In this document: positions 1-7,561 of the stretch, one piece after another
Position numbering within the stretch: the first letter of the stretch is position 1
How the letters are laid out: each line of letters begins with the position of its first letter
Origin: Campylobacteraceae bacterium
GTDB taxonomy: Bacteria; Campylobacterota; Campylobacteria; Campylobacterales; Sulfurospirillaceae
Reading direction: 5' to 3'
DNA: 12,835 nt
NCBI GenBank assembly: GCA_027055635.1
Contig: JALUMZ010000082.1
Coordinates: 1 to 12,835, forward strand
Position numbers and translations under genes: made by a program
Notes under the pieces: model-generated
What the model was told of the DNA's origin: nothing
What the model saw: only the letters and a program-made list of their open reading frames with translations
The model's database searches: none

Positions 1-1110
1 GGCTATTGGAAGTATGATAGGCAAAACTATATAAGAGATTTCTATAAAATCTATAAAGAAACCCAAAAACATAACCGCAAGCATAGACAGAGCTAAAAAT
101 CCCCATTTCTCACCCGGAAGATGAGTCATAAAATTTGCTGTTATATCGTCTGCCCCGCTGTAAACAAAAACCATAGAAAAAGCAGTAGCCCCTATCAAAA
201 TAGCAAAGACCATAGCAGTTATCTTTATGGTTCCAACTGAAGCCTCTTTTATCATCTCCCAGCTTAACTGTTTATATCCGGCAGCTAGCAAAATAGCACC
301 TAATGATCCAACGGAAGCTGACTCGGTAGGGGTGGCGATTCCTGCAAATATAGAGCCTAATACCAAGATGATCAGCACCAAAGGCGGGATAATAGCAATA
401 AGAGCTTTTATGATATTTTGTTTTTTTGTTATAGTTAGATCAAGTTCTATGGCAGGTGCAGCATCTTTATCCAAAAAGGCAACTATGAGTATATATATGA
501 TGTAGGCAGCTACTAGCATAAGTCCCGGAAAAAATGCAAATTTAAATAGATCACCGACAGGAAGCTGAAAGACATCCCCAAGCACAATCAAAACGATAGA
601 GGGAGGTATGATTTGACCTAGTGTTCCTGCTGCACAAATTGTGCCGGTACTAAGTTTTTTTGAGTAACCATACTTAAGCATAACAGGTAAAGATATCACA
701 CCCATAGCAACAACGCTTGCTCCAACAACTCCGGTTGATGCCGCTAGAAGTGCCCCTATAAGAACTGTACTGACTGCAAGTCCTCCTCTAATTCTGCCAA
801 AAAGTACACCCATAGACTCTAAAAGTCTTGTAGCAAGTTCTGATTTTTGTAAGACAATTCCCATGAAGATAAAAAGTGGTACAGCCATCAGAATTTTATT
901 TGTCATAATTGAAAAGATACGAAATGGCATCATGGAAAACATTTGCAAGAATTCATCCATAAAATCTGCCATTGTTCCACCGTCTGGCATCACCTCAAAA
1001 AAAGCTGAAAGTGCTCCAAAGAACATAGATACGGCACCAAAAGTAAAGGCAACGGGATAACCTACTACAAGCAGTATAAGAGCTGCCCCAAACATAATAA
1101 GACCAATCAA
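1..1110 (-). CDS. dctM: TRAP transporter large permease subunit DctM (5' part; 3' end beyond the window)
   Basis: This is the large membrane subunit of a tripartite ATP-independent periplasmic (TRAP) transporter, the ion-coupled translocation channel in the inner membrane. The frame is open for all 370 codons from 1110 to the left edge. The family is usually about 430-450 residues, so roughly 60-80 are missing. The translation shows many hydrophobic segments and family motifs: GTLGQIIPPSI at about residues 133-143, ATPTESASVG at about 259-268, and FIDFIEISYIVLPI at the visible end. These fit the subgroup often annotated as mannitol/chloroaromatic-type. I chose the TTG start at 1110. It overlaps the dctQ stop (TTGA) and has AAGGAG at 1118-1123, seven bases upstream. 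The first in-frame ATG (1095) has no comparable ribosome binding site. The overlap implies translational coupling with dctQ. Family assignment is firm, but the substrate is not determined. Confidence 0.93.
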   Translation of the reverse strand, partial: MIGLIMFGAALILLVVGYPVAFTFGAVSMFFGALSAFFEVMPDGGTMADFMDEFLQMFSMMPFRIFSIMTNKILMAVPLFIFMGIVLQKSELATRLLESMGVLFGRIRGGLAVSTVLIGALLAASTGVVGASVVAMGVISLPVMLKYGYSKKLSTGTICAAGTLGQIIPPSIVLIVLGDVFQLPVGDLFKFAFFPGLMLVAAYIIYILIVAFLDKDAAPAIELDLTITKKQNIIKALIAIIPPLVLIILVLGSIFAGIATPTESASVGSLGAILLAAGYKQLSWEMIKEASVGTIKITAMVFAILIGATAFSMVFVYSGADDITANFMTHLPGEKWGFLALSMLAVMFLGFFIDFIEISYIVLPIILPIA

Positions 1111-1646
1111 GATAAAACTCCTTGAGGATCTATCTTTTTGGCTTTTTCAATACCTCTATATATGTTTATATTTTTTATTATATAGTTTATGCCCTCAAGA
1201 AATAGTACTGTAAAAGATAGTGGTATTGCCGCTTTGATAACCCATAGGTATTTGAGACCTCCAGGATCTCCTGAAGTCTCATTTACACTATATGAATCCA
1301 TAACAAAGTCATAAGAGCCGTATATAATAAGAGCCGTAAAGGGAAGCAGAAACATTAGTGTTCCTATGATATTTATAATTGCTTTTGTCTTTTCGCTAAA
1401 GTTATCATACAAAAAGTCAACTCTTACATGTGCATTTTCCTTTAGTGAATATGAAGTACCAAAGAGGATTAAAACAGCAAAAAGGTGCCATTCCATCTCT
1501 TGCATAGCAATTGAACTGTTGTGAAATACATATCTCATAACAACATCATAAAAAACATTTAGTATCATTAACAGTAGTATTATAATGAGAAAATTACCCA
1601 TATAATCTATAAATTTATTAAATTTTTGTTCGATTTTGATCAACAT
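1107..1646 (-). CDS. dctQ: TRAP transporter small permease subunit DctQ
   Basis: This 179-residue inner-membrane protein is the small subunit of the TRAP transporter and partners DctM. Four hydrophobic segments lie at about residues 17-39, 54-68, 88-112 and 133-156, the expected topology. Family motifs include QEMEWH at 49-54 and VRVDFLYDNF at 74-83 after the second segment. The GDPGGL stretch at 127-132 is typical of the subgroup annotated as mannitol/chloroaromatic-type. The ATG at 1646 is preceded by a weak purine-rich site (AAGAAAG). The gene lies 52 bp after dctP, and that gap holds a strong hairpin. Its stop codon overlaps the dctM start. Length and topology are normal. Confidence 0.93.
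   Translation of the reverse strand: MLIKIEQKFNKFIDYMGNFLIIILLLMILNVFYDVVMRYVFHNSSIAMQEMEWHLFAVLILFGTSYSLKENAHVRVDFLYDNFSEKTKAIINIIGTLMFLLPFTALIIYGSYDFVMDSYSVNETSGDPGGLKYLWVIKAAIPLSFTVLFLEGINYIIKNINIYRGIEKAKKIDPQGVLS
1118..1123 (-). promoter_or_regulatory. Ribosome binding site that sets the dctM start
   Basis: AAGGAG on the minus strand lies inside the last codons of dctQ, seven bases before TTG at 1110. It is the strongest Shine-Dalgarno match in this operon and favours the TTG over the in-frame ATG fifteen bases further on. Confidence 0.75.
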
Positions 1647-1666
1647 TTATCTATCTTTCTTAGAGG

Positions 1667-1694
1667 TTTTGGTCGGAAAACAATCCGACCAAAA
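1667..1694 (-). promoter_or_regulatory. Intercistronic hairpin between dctP and dctQ
   Basis: A perfect 10-bp inverted repeat (TTTTGGTCGG with CCGACCAAAA, loop of eight bases) starts four bases after the dctP stop. On the minus strand no T-run follows the stem, so it does not look like a classical intrinsic terminator. A stem here could protect the 3' end of the dctP message or partly stop transcription. Either would give more binding protein than membrane subunits, as is common in binding-protein-dependent uptake operons. The structure is seen; the function is inferred. Confidence 0.7.
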
Positions 1695-1698
1695 ATAT

Positions 1699-2766
1699 TT
1701 ATTGGACTTCTTTTGAAGCTTGTAAGTAGTAATATCTTGACATATAAGACCATTTTCTAGCTTTTGCCATAAAAGCTTTTTGGTCATTCCAAATTTCGTT
1801 AAAAAGCTTGTTTTTACTAGCATAACTCTGCATGATTTCATCAGTTGCTTTTTTCATAGCTTTAAGAACCGGCTTTGGAAAAGTTTTAACTTTGATGCCT
1901 GGAAACTCTTTTTTCATTTTTGCCCAAGCAGTCGCACTATCAGCAAAATTTTCCATAAACATATCTGCACTTACTGTTTTCATAGCAGTTTTAAGTATAA
2001 CTTGATAATTTTTTGGAAGTTTATTAAATGCTTTTTTATTGATCAAGAAAGTCATCTCACTTGCCGGCTCATGCCATCCTGTATAGTAGTATGGTGCAAC
2101 TTTGTAAAAGCCCATCTTAATATCCATTCCTGGCCCAACCCACTCTAGTGCGTCTATTGTTCCACGGTCTAATGAAGTATAAAGCTCACCGCCTGGAATA
2201 TTTACAACACTAACGCCAAGTTTAGCCATAACTTTACCTGCAAATCCAGGGATTCTCATCTTCAAGCCTTTTAAATCATCAACAGATTTTATCTCTTTTC
2301 TGAACCAGCCTCCCATTTGAACACCTGTATTACCGCCAGGAAATGCTAACATGCCATACTGTCCATATACTTTTTCCATATATTTCATTCCGTTGCCATA
2401 GTAGTACCAAGCATCTTGCTCAGCTTTTGTCATGCCCCAAGGAACTGTGGTAAACCATACTGTATTCGGATCTTTTCCTATGTAGTAGTAAGAACCTGTA
2501 TGACCCATTTGGTAAGCACCGCCTTTTACCATATCAAATACGCCTAGAGCTGATTTTGTTTTTTCAGCACCTTCAACTTTGATGATAAATTTACCATTTG
2601 TCATCTCTTTTACCAGCTTTGCTAGTTTTTGAGGTGGGTTAGCAAGTGGACTTAGGGTACTTGGCCAACTCATAGCAACTCTCCAGTGAACTTTTTTTGC
2701 AAAAGCACCCTGTGAAAACAATAAAACCGTGCTAATCATCAACATTAGCTTAAACATGATTTTCAT
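1699..2766 (-). CDS. dctP: TRAP transporter periplasmic solute-binding protein DctP
   Basis: This 355-residue periplasmic receptor delivers its ligand to DctQM. Residues 1-23 form a signal peptide (short basic start, hydrophobic core, AFA cleavage site). The mature part contains the conserved KMRIPGFAG segment at 169-177, whose Arg171 corresponds to the carboxylate-binding arginine of this family. It also has PGGELYTSLDRGTIDALEWVG at about 191-211 followed by WHEP at 231-234. The EWVGP block is typical of the branch that includes the 2-oxo-acid binder TakP and lactate-type receptors. A monocarboxylate ligand is therefore my best guess, not an observation. The ATG at 2766 has AAAGGA about seven bases upstream; a second ATG three codons later is less well placed. 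This is the first gene of the transporter operon, after a 55-bp gap from aroE. Confidence 0.94.
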   Translation of the reverse strand: MKIMFKLMLMISTVLLFSQGAFAKKVHWRVAMSWPSTLSPLANPPQKLAKLVKEMTNGKFIIKVEGAEKTKSALGVFDMVKGGAYQMGHTGSYYYIGKDPNTVWFTTVPWGMTKAEQDAWYYYGNGMKYMEKVYGQYGMLAFPGGNTGVQMGGWFRKEIKSVDDLKGLKMRIPGFAGKVMAKLGVSVVNIPGGELYTSLDRGTIDALEWVGPGMDIKMGFYKVAPYYYTGWHEPASEMTFLINKKAFNKLPKNYQVILKTAMKTVSADMFMENFADSATAWAKMKKEFPGIKVKTFPKPVLKAMKKATDEIMQSYASKNKLFNEIWNDQKAFMAKARKWSYMSRYYYLQASKEVQ

Positions 2767-2800
2767 ATTTTTCCTTTAAAATGAATTTAATCGCTATTTT

Positions 2801-2806
2801 ATTGTA
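2801..2806 (-). promoter_or_regulatory. Putative promoter (-10 element) for dctPQM
   Basis: Minus-strand TACAAT, followed by AAAATAG, sits in the 55-bp gap between aroE and dctP, about 35 bp before the dctP ATG. The upstream bases are T-rich and there is no clear -35 box, which fits the Campylobacterota housekeeping pattern of a strong -10 with a T-rich upstream region. I saw no sigma-54 GG/GC motif. The call rests on sequence resemblance alone. Confidence 0.4.
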
Positions 2807-2821
2807 AATGTACTAAAAATA

Positions 2822-3613
2822 CTATAAAGTGAATATTTTTTTCATCTCTTTTTCTATGATTTCAGGCTTGAATCTATTTTTATAGAAAAGATTAAAAGCT
2901 AGTACGGCTTGATATAGAAGCATATCGGAACCATCTTTGAAGATTAGGGAGTTCTCTTGTGCCAATTTTAAAAATGGTGTAATTTTTCCATATACAGCAT
3001 CAAAAGCGTAATTTGAGTTTTTCATTAGAGTGTTTAAAGCAGTTTCATTGAAGGGAAGATTTGAGTCTTTTAGACCTGCTGGAGTTGTATTTATTATCAA
3101 GTCATAATTTTCTATTTTAAAATTGTTCCAATCAAAAGAATTAAAGCCGTTGTTTTTAAAAAAGTCCAATCTATTTTGTGATCTATTTAGTATTGTTGCT
3201 TCTATACTATGTTCTCTAAGAATAAAGGCTATGGCTTTTGCTGTTCCGCCTGCTCCTAGAATGAGACTGTTTTTTATCTTTTTAAAAGATTTTATAGACT
3301 CATAAAATCCTGGTGCATCTGTATTGTATCCTATTATTTTATCTTTTTCTCTAACCAGTGTATTTACTGCTTTTATGCTTTTTGCAACTCCTCTTATCTC
3401 ATCGCACCCTTTGTACGCAATCTCTTTATGAGGTACAGTTACATTTGCCCCGCTTAAATTTAAATTTTTAAAACTCTCTATGATTTTTTGACCATTTAGT
3501 AGATGATATCTCGTATAGCAGGCATTTAAATTTAAATTTTTAATCGCTATGTTATGAAGAAGAGGTGAGATTGAGTGAGAAACAGGGTCTCCAAATATTG
3601 TAAAGAGTTTCAT
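2822..3613 (-). CDS. aroE: Shikimate dehydrogenase (NADP+)
   Basis: AroE reduces 3-dehydroshikimate to shikimate in the chorismate pathway in the cytoplasm. The 263-residue length is normal. Shikimate-binding residues lie in SHSISP (12-17) and NVTVPHKE (57-64), which carries the catalytic Lys63. The second catalytic residue is Asp99 in NTD. The nucleotide-binding fold shows GAGGTAKA (120-127) and NRS (143-145), the region that selects NADP. INTTPAGL (174-181) and DGSDMLLYQA (227-236) complete the family pattern. The ATG at 3613 lies two bases after the trpE stop, with only a poor ribosome binding site, so it is probably translated by coupling to trpE. Chorismate, the pathway end product, is the substrate of the trpE product just upstream. 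Confidence 0.97.
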   Translation of the reverse strand: MKLFTIFGDPVSHSISPLLHNIAIKNLNLNACYTRYHLLNGQKIIESFKNLNLSGANVTVPHKEIAYKGCDEIRGVAKSIKAVNTLVREKDKIIGYNTDAPGFYESIKSFKKIKNSLILGAGGTAKAIAFILREHSIEATILNRSQNRLDFFKNNGFNSFDWNNFKIENYDLIINTTPAGLKDSNLPFNETALNTLMKNSNYAFDAVYGKITPFLKLAQENSLIFKDGSDMLLYQAVLAFNLFYKNRFKPEIIEKEMKKIFTL

Positions 3614-3615
3614 AT

Positions 3616-5025
3616 CTATTTTTTTAAATCATCAAGAGAACTTGTCATGGCAGCTAGCTTATTTGAAACCTCTTGATACTCATATTCTGCTGTACTATCA
3701 GCTACAATTCCAGCTCCCGCTTGGAAGATTATCTTTTCATCATCAAGATAGGCAGTTCTTATCAGTATCGCACTGTCCATATTTCCATCAAATCCAAAAT
3801 ACCCAACAGCACCGCTGTAAAAACTTCTTTTTAGATTTTCAAATTCACTGATCAATTCCATCGCCCGTATCTTCGGTGTTCCGGTCATCGTTCCGGCAGT
3901 AAATGTAGCACCAAAAAGGTCAAACATATCATATTTTTTATCCAGTATAGCTTCTATATCAGTCACTAAGTGCATTACATGTGAGTATCTCTCAACTCTC
4001 ATCATCTCTTTTACTTTTACGCTTCCGACAGATGCTACTTTTCCAACATCATTCCTGCCCAAATCTATAAGCATCAGATGCTCAGCTCTCTCTTTTTCAT
4101 CATTTAGTAAATCTTGTGCTAATTTTAAGTCTTGCTCAAAATCCTCTCCTCTTTTTCTGGTTCCCGCGATTGGTCTTAGGGTTATATGGTTGTTTTTGAG
4201 TGCTACCATCACTTCAGGAGAGCTTCCTATGATAGAAAATTTTCCGTAGTTTAAACTGTACATGTAGGGTGATGGATTTTTGTTTCTCAAAACTCTATAG
4301 AAACTTAATCTGTCTATTTTTGAATATTTTGTAAACCTGTTTGACATAAGAATTTGGAAAACATCACCGCTTCTAATCATCTCTTTTGATTTTTTTACCA
4401 TATTGAAAAATTCATCCTTTGAAAAAGCAAATTTTCCAATAGTTTGATTGATATCACTCTTTACAATAGGTATATTATGATGAGGTTCTTCTAAAACTTT
4501 AGTTATTTCATCAAGTATTTTTCCATACTCTGGCAAAAAAGAGAGCATAGTTAGGGTGTTTGATTTGTGAGAAAAGGCACAAAGCAGTTTTGGACGAATA
4601 AGATGCATATCCGGAATATCTATCTCATCTTTTAGAGCGTTCATGTGCTTTTGTAGTACAGGTTCAAAAGTTTTGACACAGTCATATCCGATATATCCCA
4701 CAAATCCGTCAACAAATCCTATGTTTAGCTCTTTTGATAATTTTTTATATCTATCTTTATCTATCTTTGCATATCTTTTTTTCAAAAAGGCAAATGGATT
4801 GTCATCAACTTTTGTTTTTTTGCCATTTTCATCTATGTGAAAACTTTGCAAATTTTTGTGTATTATCTCTTCTCTAGCACCGATAAAGAGAAAACTGTAA
4901 TTTCCCTCTTCGGTATTAATTGCACTCTCAAAAAGAAAAGAGAGTTCGTTTTCAAATCTCTCTTGTAACTTTTTATATATAGTTATAGGTGTTAATTGAT
5001 CAAATAGTAGAGTCTTGAAATACAA
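3616..5025 (-). CDS. trpE: Anthranilate synthase component I
   Basis: TrpE converts chorismate to anthranilate, the first step of tryptophan synthesis, normally using ammonia from a glutamine amidotransferase subunit (TrpG). The chorismate-binding domain fills the C-terminal half of 469 residues: PIAGTRKRG (285-293), HLMLIDLGRNDVG (316-328), GTMTGTPKIRAMELI (378-392) and AGAGIVADS (436-444). Alanine in PIAGT rather than the lysine of PabB (PIKGT) supports TrpE over aminodeoxychorismate synthase. The N-terminal domain carries FLFESA at 30-35, matching the LLES feedback site that binds tryptophan. The start is TTG at 5025, with AGGA seven bases upstream overlapping the stop of the SPOR gene. 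No trpG, trpD or other trp gene is visible here, so its amidotransferase partner must be elsewhere. Confidence 0.94.
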   Translation of the reverse strand: MYFKTLLFDQLTPITIYKKLQERFENELSFLFESAINTEEGNYSFLFIGAREEIIHKNLQSFHIDENGKKTKVDDNPFAFLKKRYAKIDKDRYKKLSKELNIGFVDGFVGYIGYDCVKTFEPVLQKHMNALKDEIDIPDMHLIRPKLLCAFSHKSNTLTMLSFLPEYGKILDEITKVLEEPHHNIPIVKSDINQTIGKFAFSKDEFFNMVKKSKEMIRSGDVFQILMSNRFTKYSKIDRLSFYRVLRNKNPSPYMYSLNYGKFSIIGSSPEVMVALKNNHITLRPIAGTRKRGEDFEQDLKLAQDLLNDEKERAEHLMLIDLGRNDVGKVASVGSVKVKEMMRVERYSHVMHLVTDIEAILDKKYDMFDLFGATFTAGTMTGTPKIRAMELISEFENLKRSFYSGAVGYFGFDGNMDSAILIRTAYLDDEKIIFQAGAGIVADSTAEYEYQEVSNKLAAMTSSLDDLKK

Positions 5026-5033
5026 ATGCAGTC

Positions 5034-5753
5034 CTATTTTATCACATATATAAATGCATGTTTATTTAGTGATTTTTTTATTTTATCTAAATTTTGTTTT
5101 GCAATAGAGCGATTTTTAAAAGGACCTACTAATATCTTAGTGATTTTTTTGTTTTTAATAGTCAGAGGAAGCAATTTGTATGTAAATTTTTTATTTTTTA
5201 TCTTTTTGAGAAAATTTTTATTAGGAGTATGTTTTGATGTAGCACCTACTTGTATATATACTCCTTTTTTACTATCTTTAGCAGCAATGCTTTTATGTAC
5301 TTTCTTTGTTGGAGTTTTGTTTTGTTTAGCAGATGATTTGGCTACAGCTTCTACTACCGGTTTTACTTGAGTCTCTATCTTTTTGTCTTGAGATTCTTCT
5401 GCTCTAACTCTTTTTTTAATATCATTTTGTTCAGATTTCATCTCTCTGTTTTTTAAATTTTTAACAACAGTATCAAAATTATCTTTTTTTGTATTATTCT
5501 CTTCTAAAATAGGAACTTGTTTGAAAAGCTCATCACTATTTTGTGTTTTTTGTACATTTGCAGTCGGTTCTGGTGGTAAAACTATATTTTTTGTCTCATT
5601 TTTGGCAGGATTATTTATTAGTTTCATTGATAAGAGAGATATTAAAAATACTATGATTAAAATAGCAATTATGATCAATACCCTTTTGATCTTTAGGCTC
5701 TTTCCATCATCTTTTTCTAAAACTATATCGCTCAATTCATTTTTGCTTTCCAT
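5034..5753 (-). CDS. SPOR-domain inner-membrane protein
   Basis: This 239-residue bitopic membrane protein has a short cytoplasmic N-terminus, one transmembrane helix at about 25-45 and a long charged Lys/Glu/Asn-rich linker (about 50-160). A C-terminal SPOR domain (about 163-239) begins at KGVYIQVGA and contains the KILVGPFKN segment. SPOR domains bind peptidoglycan strands stripped of stem peptides, usually at the division site, as in FtsN, DamX and DedD. A role in cell division or envelope maintenance is therefore likely but inferred. An equivalent protein follows the DUF1882 gene in Campylobacter. The ATG at 5753 has a strong AAGGAG site overlapping the upstream stop. The gap to the upstream gene is nine bases. 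Confidence 0.88.
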   Translation of the reverse strand: MESKNELSDIVLEKDDGKSLKIKRVLIIIAILIIVFLISLLSMKLINNPAKNETKNIVLPPEPTANVQKTQNSDELFKQVPILEENNTKKDNFDTVVKNLKNREMKSEQNDIKKRVRAEESQDKKIETQVKPVVEAVAKSSAKQNKTPTKKVHKSIAAKDSKKGVYIQVGATSKHTPNKNFLKKIKNKKFTYKLLPLTIKNKKITKILVGPFKNRSIAKQNLDKIKKSLNKHAFIYVIK

Positions 5754-5762
5754 AATAACTCC

Positions 5763-6305
5763 TTACATATGTTTGGACCAAGATGCACCCCTCTCTTTGT
5801 TATAAATTTTATATGGGAGAGTTAGGATGTTGAACTCTTTTGGGAAATCAGTACTTGGGAACATCTTCCACTCTCTTGGCATCTTTTGTGCTAATTTCAT
5901 AGATATTAGCTTTGCTAATTGGCATCCCTCCTGAAAAGTTGTATGCCCTTTATGTATGTAAAGGTGCAAGTGCCCGGGAGTTTTGCTTTCATAAGCAGTA
6001 AAATTTATATATCCCTCTTCTCTAAGCAATAACTGTGCCCTATGCCAAAATTTTTGTGTGTTTCTGCCATTGTAGTCTATGACAATATTTTCAACCTTAT
6101 TTGATCTATTGATTAATGAGTGTGCAACGGTGATGTTTCCTGCTAAATGCTCTTTTACTATTTGATTTGTCAGTTTTTCATCAACTCTCTCAAATTTATC
6201 AAAAAAAGTTCTTCCATTATGGGAGATTTTTTGGACTATTTTATCCCTCTTTATCCAATAGTGAGAAGTATCAATTTTTATCAGTGTGGTATCAATATTG
6301 TACAT
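5763..6305 (-). CDS. DUF1882-family protein, conserved in Campylobacterota
   Basis: This 180-residue soluble protein is an orthologue of the hypothetical gene next to glyA in Campylobacter and Helicobacter (HP0184-like). Its function is not known to me. It has no signal peptide or membrane helix. Notable blocks are ENIVIDYNG (72-80), KTPGHLHLYIHKG (108-120) and FPSTDFPKEFNILTLPYK (149-166). Their order and spacing resemble the acidic motif, the SGxGxH-type motif and the FPxxD...LPL region of archaeo-eukaryotic-type primase (AEP) domains. This may be a shared fold; I cannot tell whether catalysis is retained. The ATG at 6305 has AGGAG overlapping the glyA stop, with seven bases of spacing. The conserved linkage to lysS-glyA reflects operon conservation and does not reveal the role. 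Confidence 0.85.
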   Translation of the reverse strand: MYNIDTTLIKIDTSHYWIKRDKIVQKISHNGRTFFDKFERVDEKLTNQIVKEHLAGNITVAHSLINRSNKVENIVIDYNGRNTQKFWHRAQLLLREEGYINFTAYESKTPGHLHLYIHKGHTTFQEGCQLAKLISMKLAQKMPREWKMFPSTDFPKEFNILTLPYKIYNKERGASWSKHM

Positions 6306-6313
6306 GATTTCTC

Positions 6314-7561
6314 CTAGTATGTTGGTCTGTCATAGATGATAAAGTTGCTTGCCAACTCTTTCATCTCTTCTTTTATGTTTTTTTGTAACTCTGTATTTTC
6401 TATATCATCTAAGATATCTGCAATTTTATTTGCTATGATTTTAAACTCTTCTGTTCTCATACCTCTAGCAGTTAAGGCAGCACTTCCGATTCTCACTCCG
6501 CTTGTTACAAAAGGACTTCTTTTTTCTCCCGGTACTGTATTTTTATTTACGGTTATTCCGCCATTTCCAAGAGCAATATCTGCATCTTTTCCGCTAAAGT
6601 CTTTATCTAAAAAAGAGACAAGTATCAGGTGATTATCTGTACCACCACTTACAACATCATAACCTCTTTTTATTAGTACATCGGCTAGTACTTTTGTGTT
6701 TGATTTAACATTTTTTGCATACTCTTTCCATTCTGGTTTTAAATTGTATGCAAATCCAACAGCCTTTGCTGCTATCACATGTACCAAAGGACCGCCTTGT
6801 ATGCCTGGAAATATAGCACTGTTAATCTTTTTGGCGATATCTTCATCATTGGTCATGATTAATCCGCCTCTAGGCCCTCTTAGGGTTTTATGAGTAGTTG
6901 TTGTTACAACATGACAGTGAGGAAATGGGCTAGGGTGTTCACCGGCAGCTACAAGACCTGCAAAGTGAGCTATATCAGCAAAAAGATATGCACCAACTTC
7001 ATCGGCAATAGCTCTAAATTTAGCAAAATCTATCACTCTTGGATATGCACTTGCACCGCAAACTATGATCTTAGGCTGAACAATTAGTGCTATCTCCCTT
7101 ACTTTCTCATAATCAATTCTTCCATTTTCATCTACACCGTAAAAGAAACTAGAGTAAGTTTTTCCGGAACTACTTACTTTTGAGCCATGAGTCAAGTGCC
7201 CACCCTGACTCAAATCCATACCCAATAACTTATCATAAGGTTTTAAAAGTGCTTGATAAACACCTTGATTTGCCTGGCTTCCGGAGTTTGGTTGAACATT
7301 TGCAAATTTACATCCAAAAAGCTCACAAGCTCTATCTATGGCAAGTTGCTCAACTTTATCTGCAAATTCACATCCACCATAATACCTCTTGTTTGGATAT
7401 CCCTCGGCATACTTGTTTGTAAAAACGCTACCCATAGCCTCCATAACAGCAGGATATGTAAAGTTTTCACTAGCAATCATCTCTAAATGATTAGTTTGTC
7501 TTTGCAACTCTTTTTGTGTTAATTCATAAATGACTGGATCTTCATTTTTTAATATACTCAT
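6314..7561 (-). CDS. glyA: Serine hydroxymethyltransferase
   Basis: GlyA is a cytoplasmic pyridoxal-phosphate enzyme that interconverts serine and glycine with transfer of a one-carbon unit to tetrahydrofolate. All 415 residues of a normal bacterial SHMT are present. HLEMIASENF (25-34) and YAEGYPNKRYYGG (51-63) form the substrate site. DIAHFAGL (196-203) provides the aspartate and histidine that contact the cofactor. VVTTTTHKTLRGPRGG (218-233) holds the Schiff-base Lys225. The ATG at 7561 overlaps the lysS stop codon as ATGA, so translation is probably coupled. The lysS-glyA pair is conserved in Campylobacter and Helicobacter. There is no sign of truncation or unusual composition. Confidence 0.98.
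   Translation of the reverse strand: MSILKNEDPVIYELTQKELQRQTNHLEMIASENFTYPAVMEAMGSVFTNKYAEGYPNKRYYGGCEFADKVEQLAIDRACELFGCKFANVQPNSGSQANQGVYQALLKPYDKLLGMDLSQGGHLTHGSKVSSSGKTYSSFFYGVDENGRIDYEKVREIALIVQPKIIVCGASAYPRVIDFAKFRAIADEVGAYLFADIAHFAGLVAAGEHPSPFPHCHVVTTTTHKTLRGPRGGLIMTNDEDIAKKINSAIFPGIQGGPLVHVIAAKAVGFAYNLKPEWKEYAKNVKSNTKVLADVLIKRGYDVVSGGTDNHLILVSFLDKDFSGKDADIALGNGGITVNKNTVPGEKRSPFVTSGVRIGSAALTARGMRTEEFKIIANKIADILDDIENTELQKNIKEEMKELASNFIIYDRPTY

Noticed and set aside
1647..1841. Small minus-strand frame of 64 codons between dctP and dctQ.
   Set aside because: It mostly overlaps the end of dctP in another frame and runs through the hairpin; it has no family features.
1780..2148. Open frame of 122 codons on the plus strand opposite dctP.
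   Set aside because: It is fully antisense to a well-supported gene, shows no recognisable domain and has a composition typical of shadow frames.
2767..2821. Searched for a sigma-54 promoter and an aroE terminator before the TRAP operon.
   Set aside because: There is no GG-N10-GC pattern and no stem followed by T residues; only a -10-like element is supportable.
3616..5025. Considered aminodeoxychorismate synthase (pabB) or isochorismate synthase.
   Set aside because: PIAGT instead of PIKGT and the LLES-like N-terminal motif fit anthranilate synthase.
5026..5370. Open frame of 114 codons on the plus strand opposite the SPOR gene.
   Set aside because: It is the low-complexity complement of the Lys-rich coding sequence, has no family resemblance, and overlaps a gene with a clear domain and ribosome binding site.
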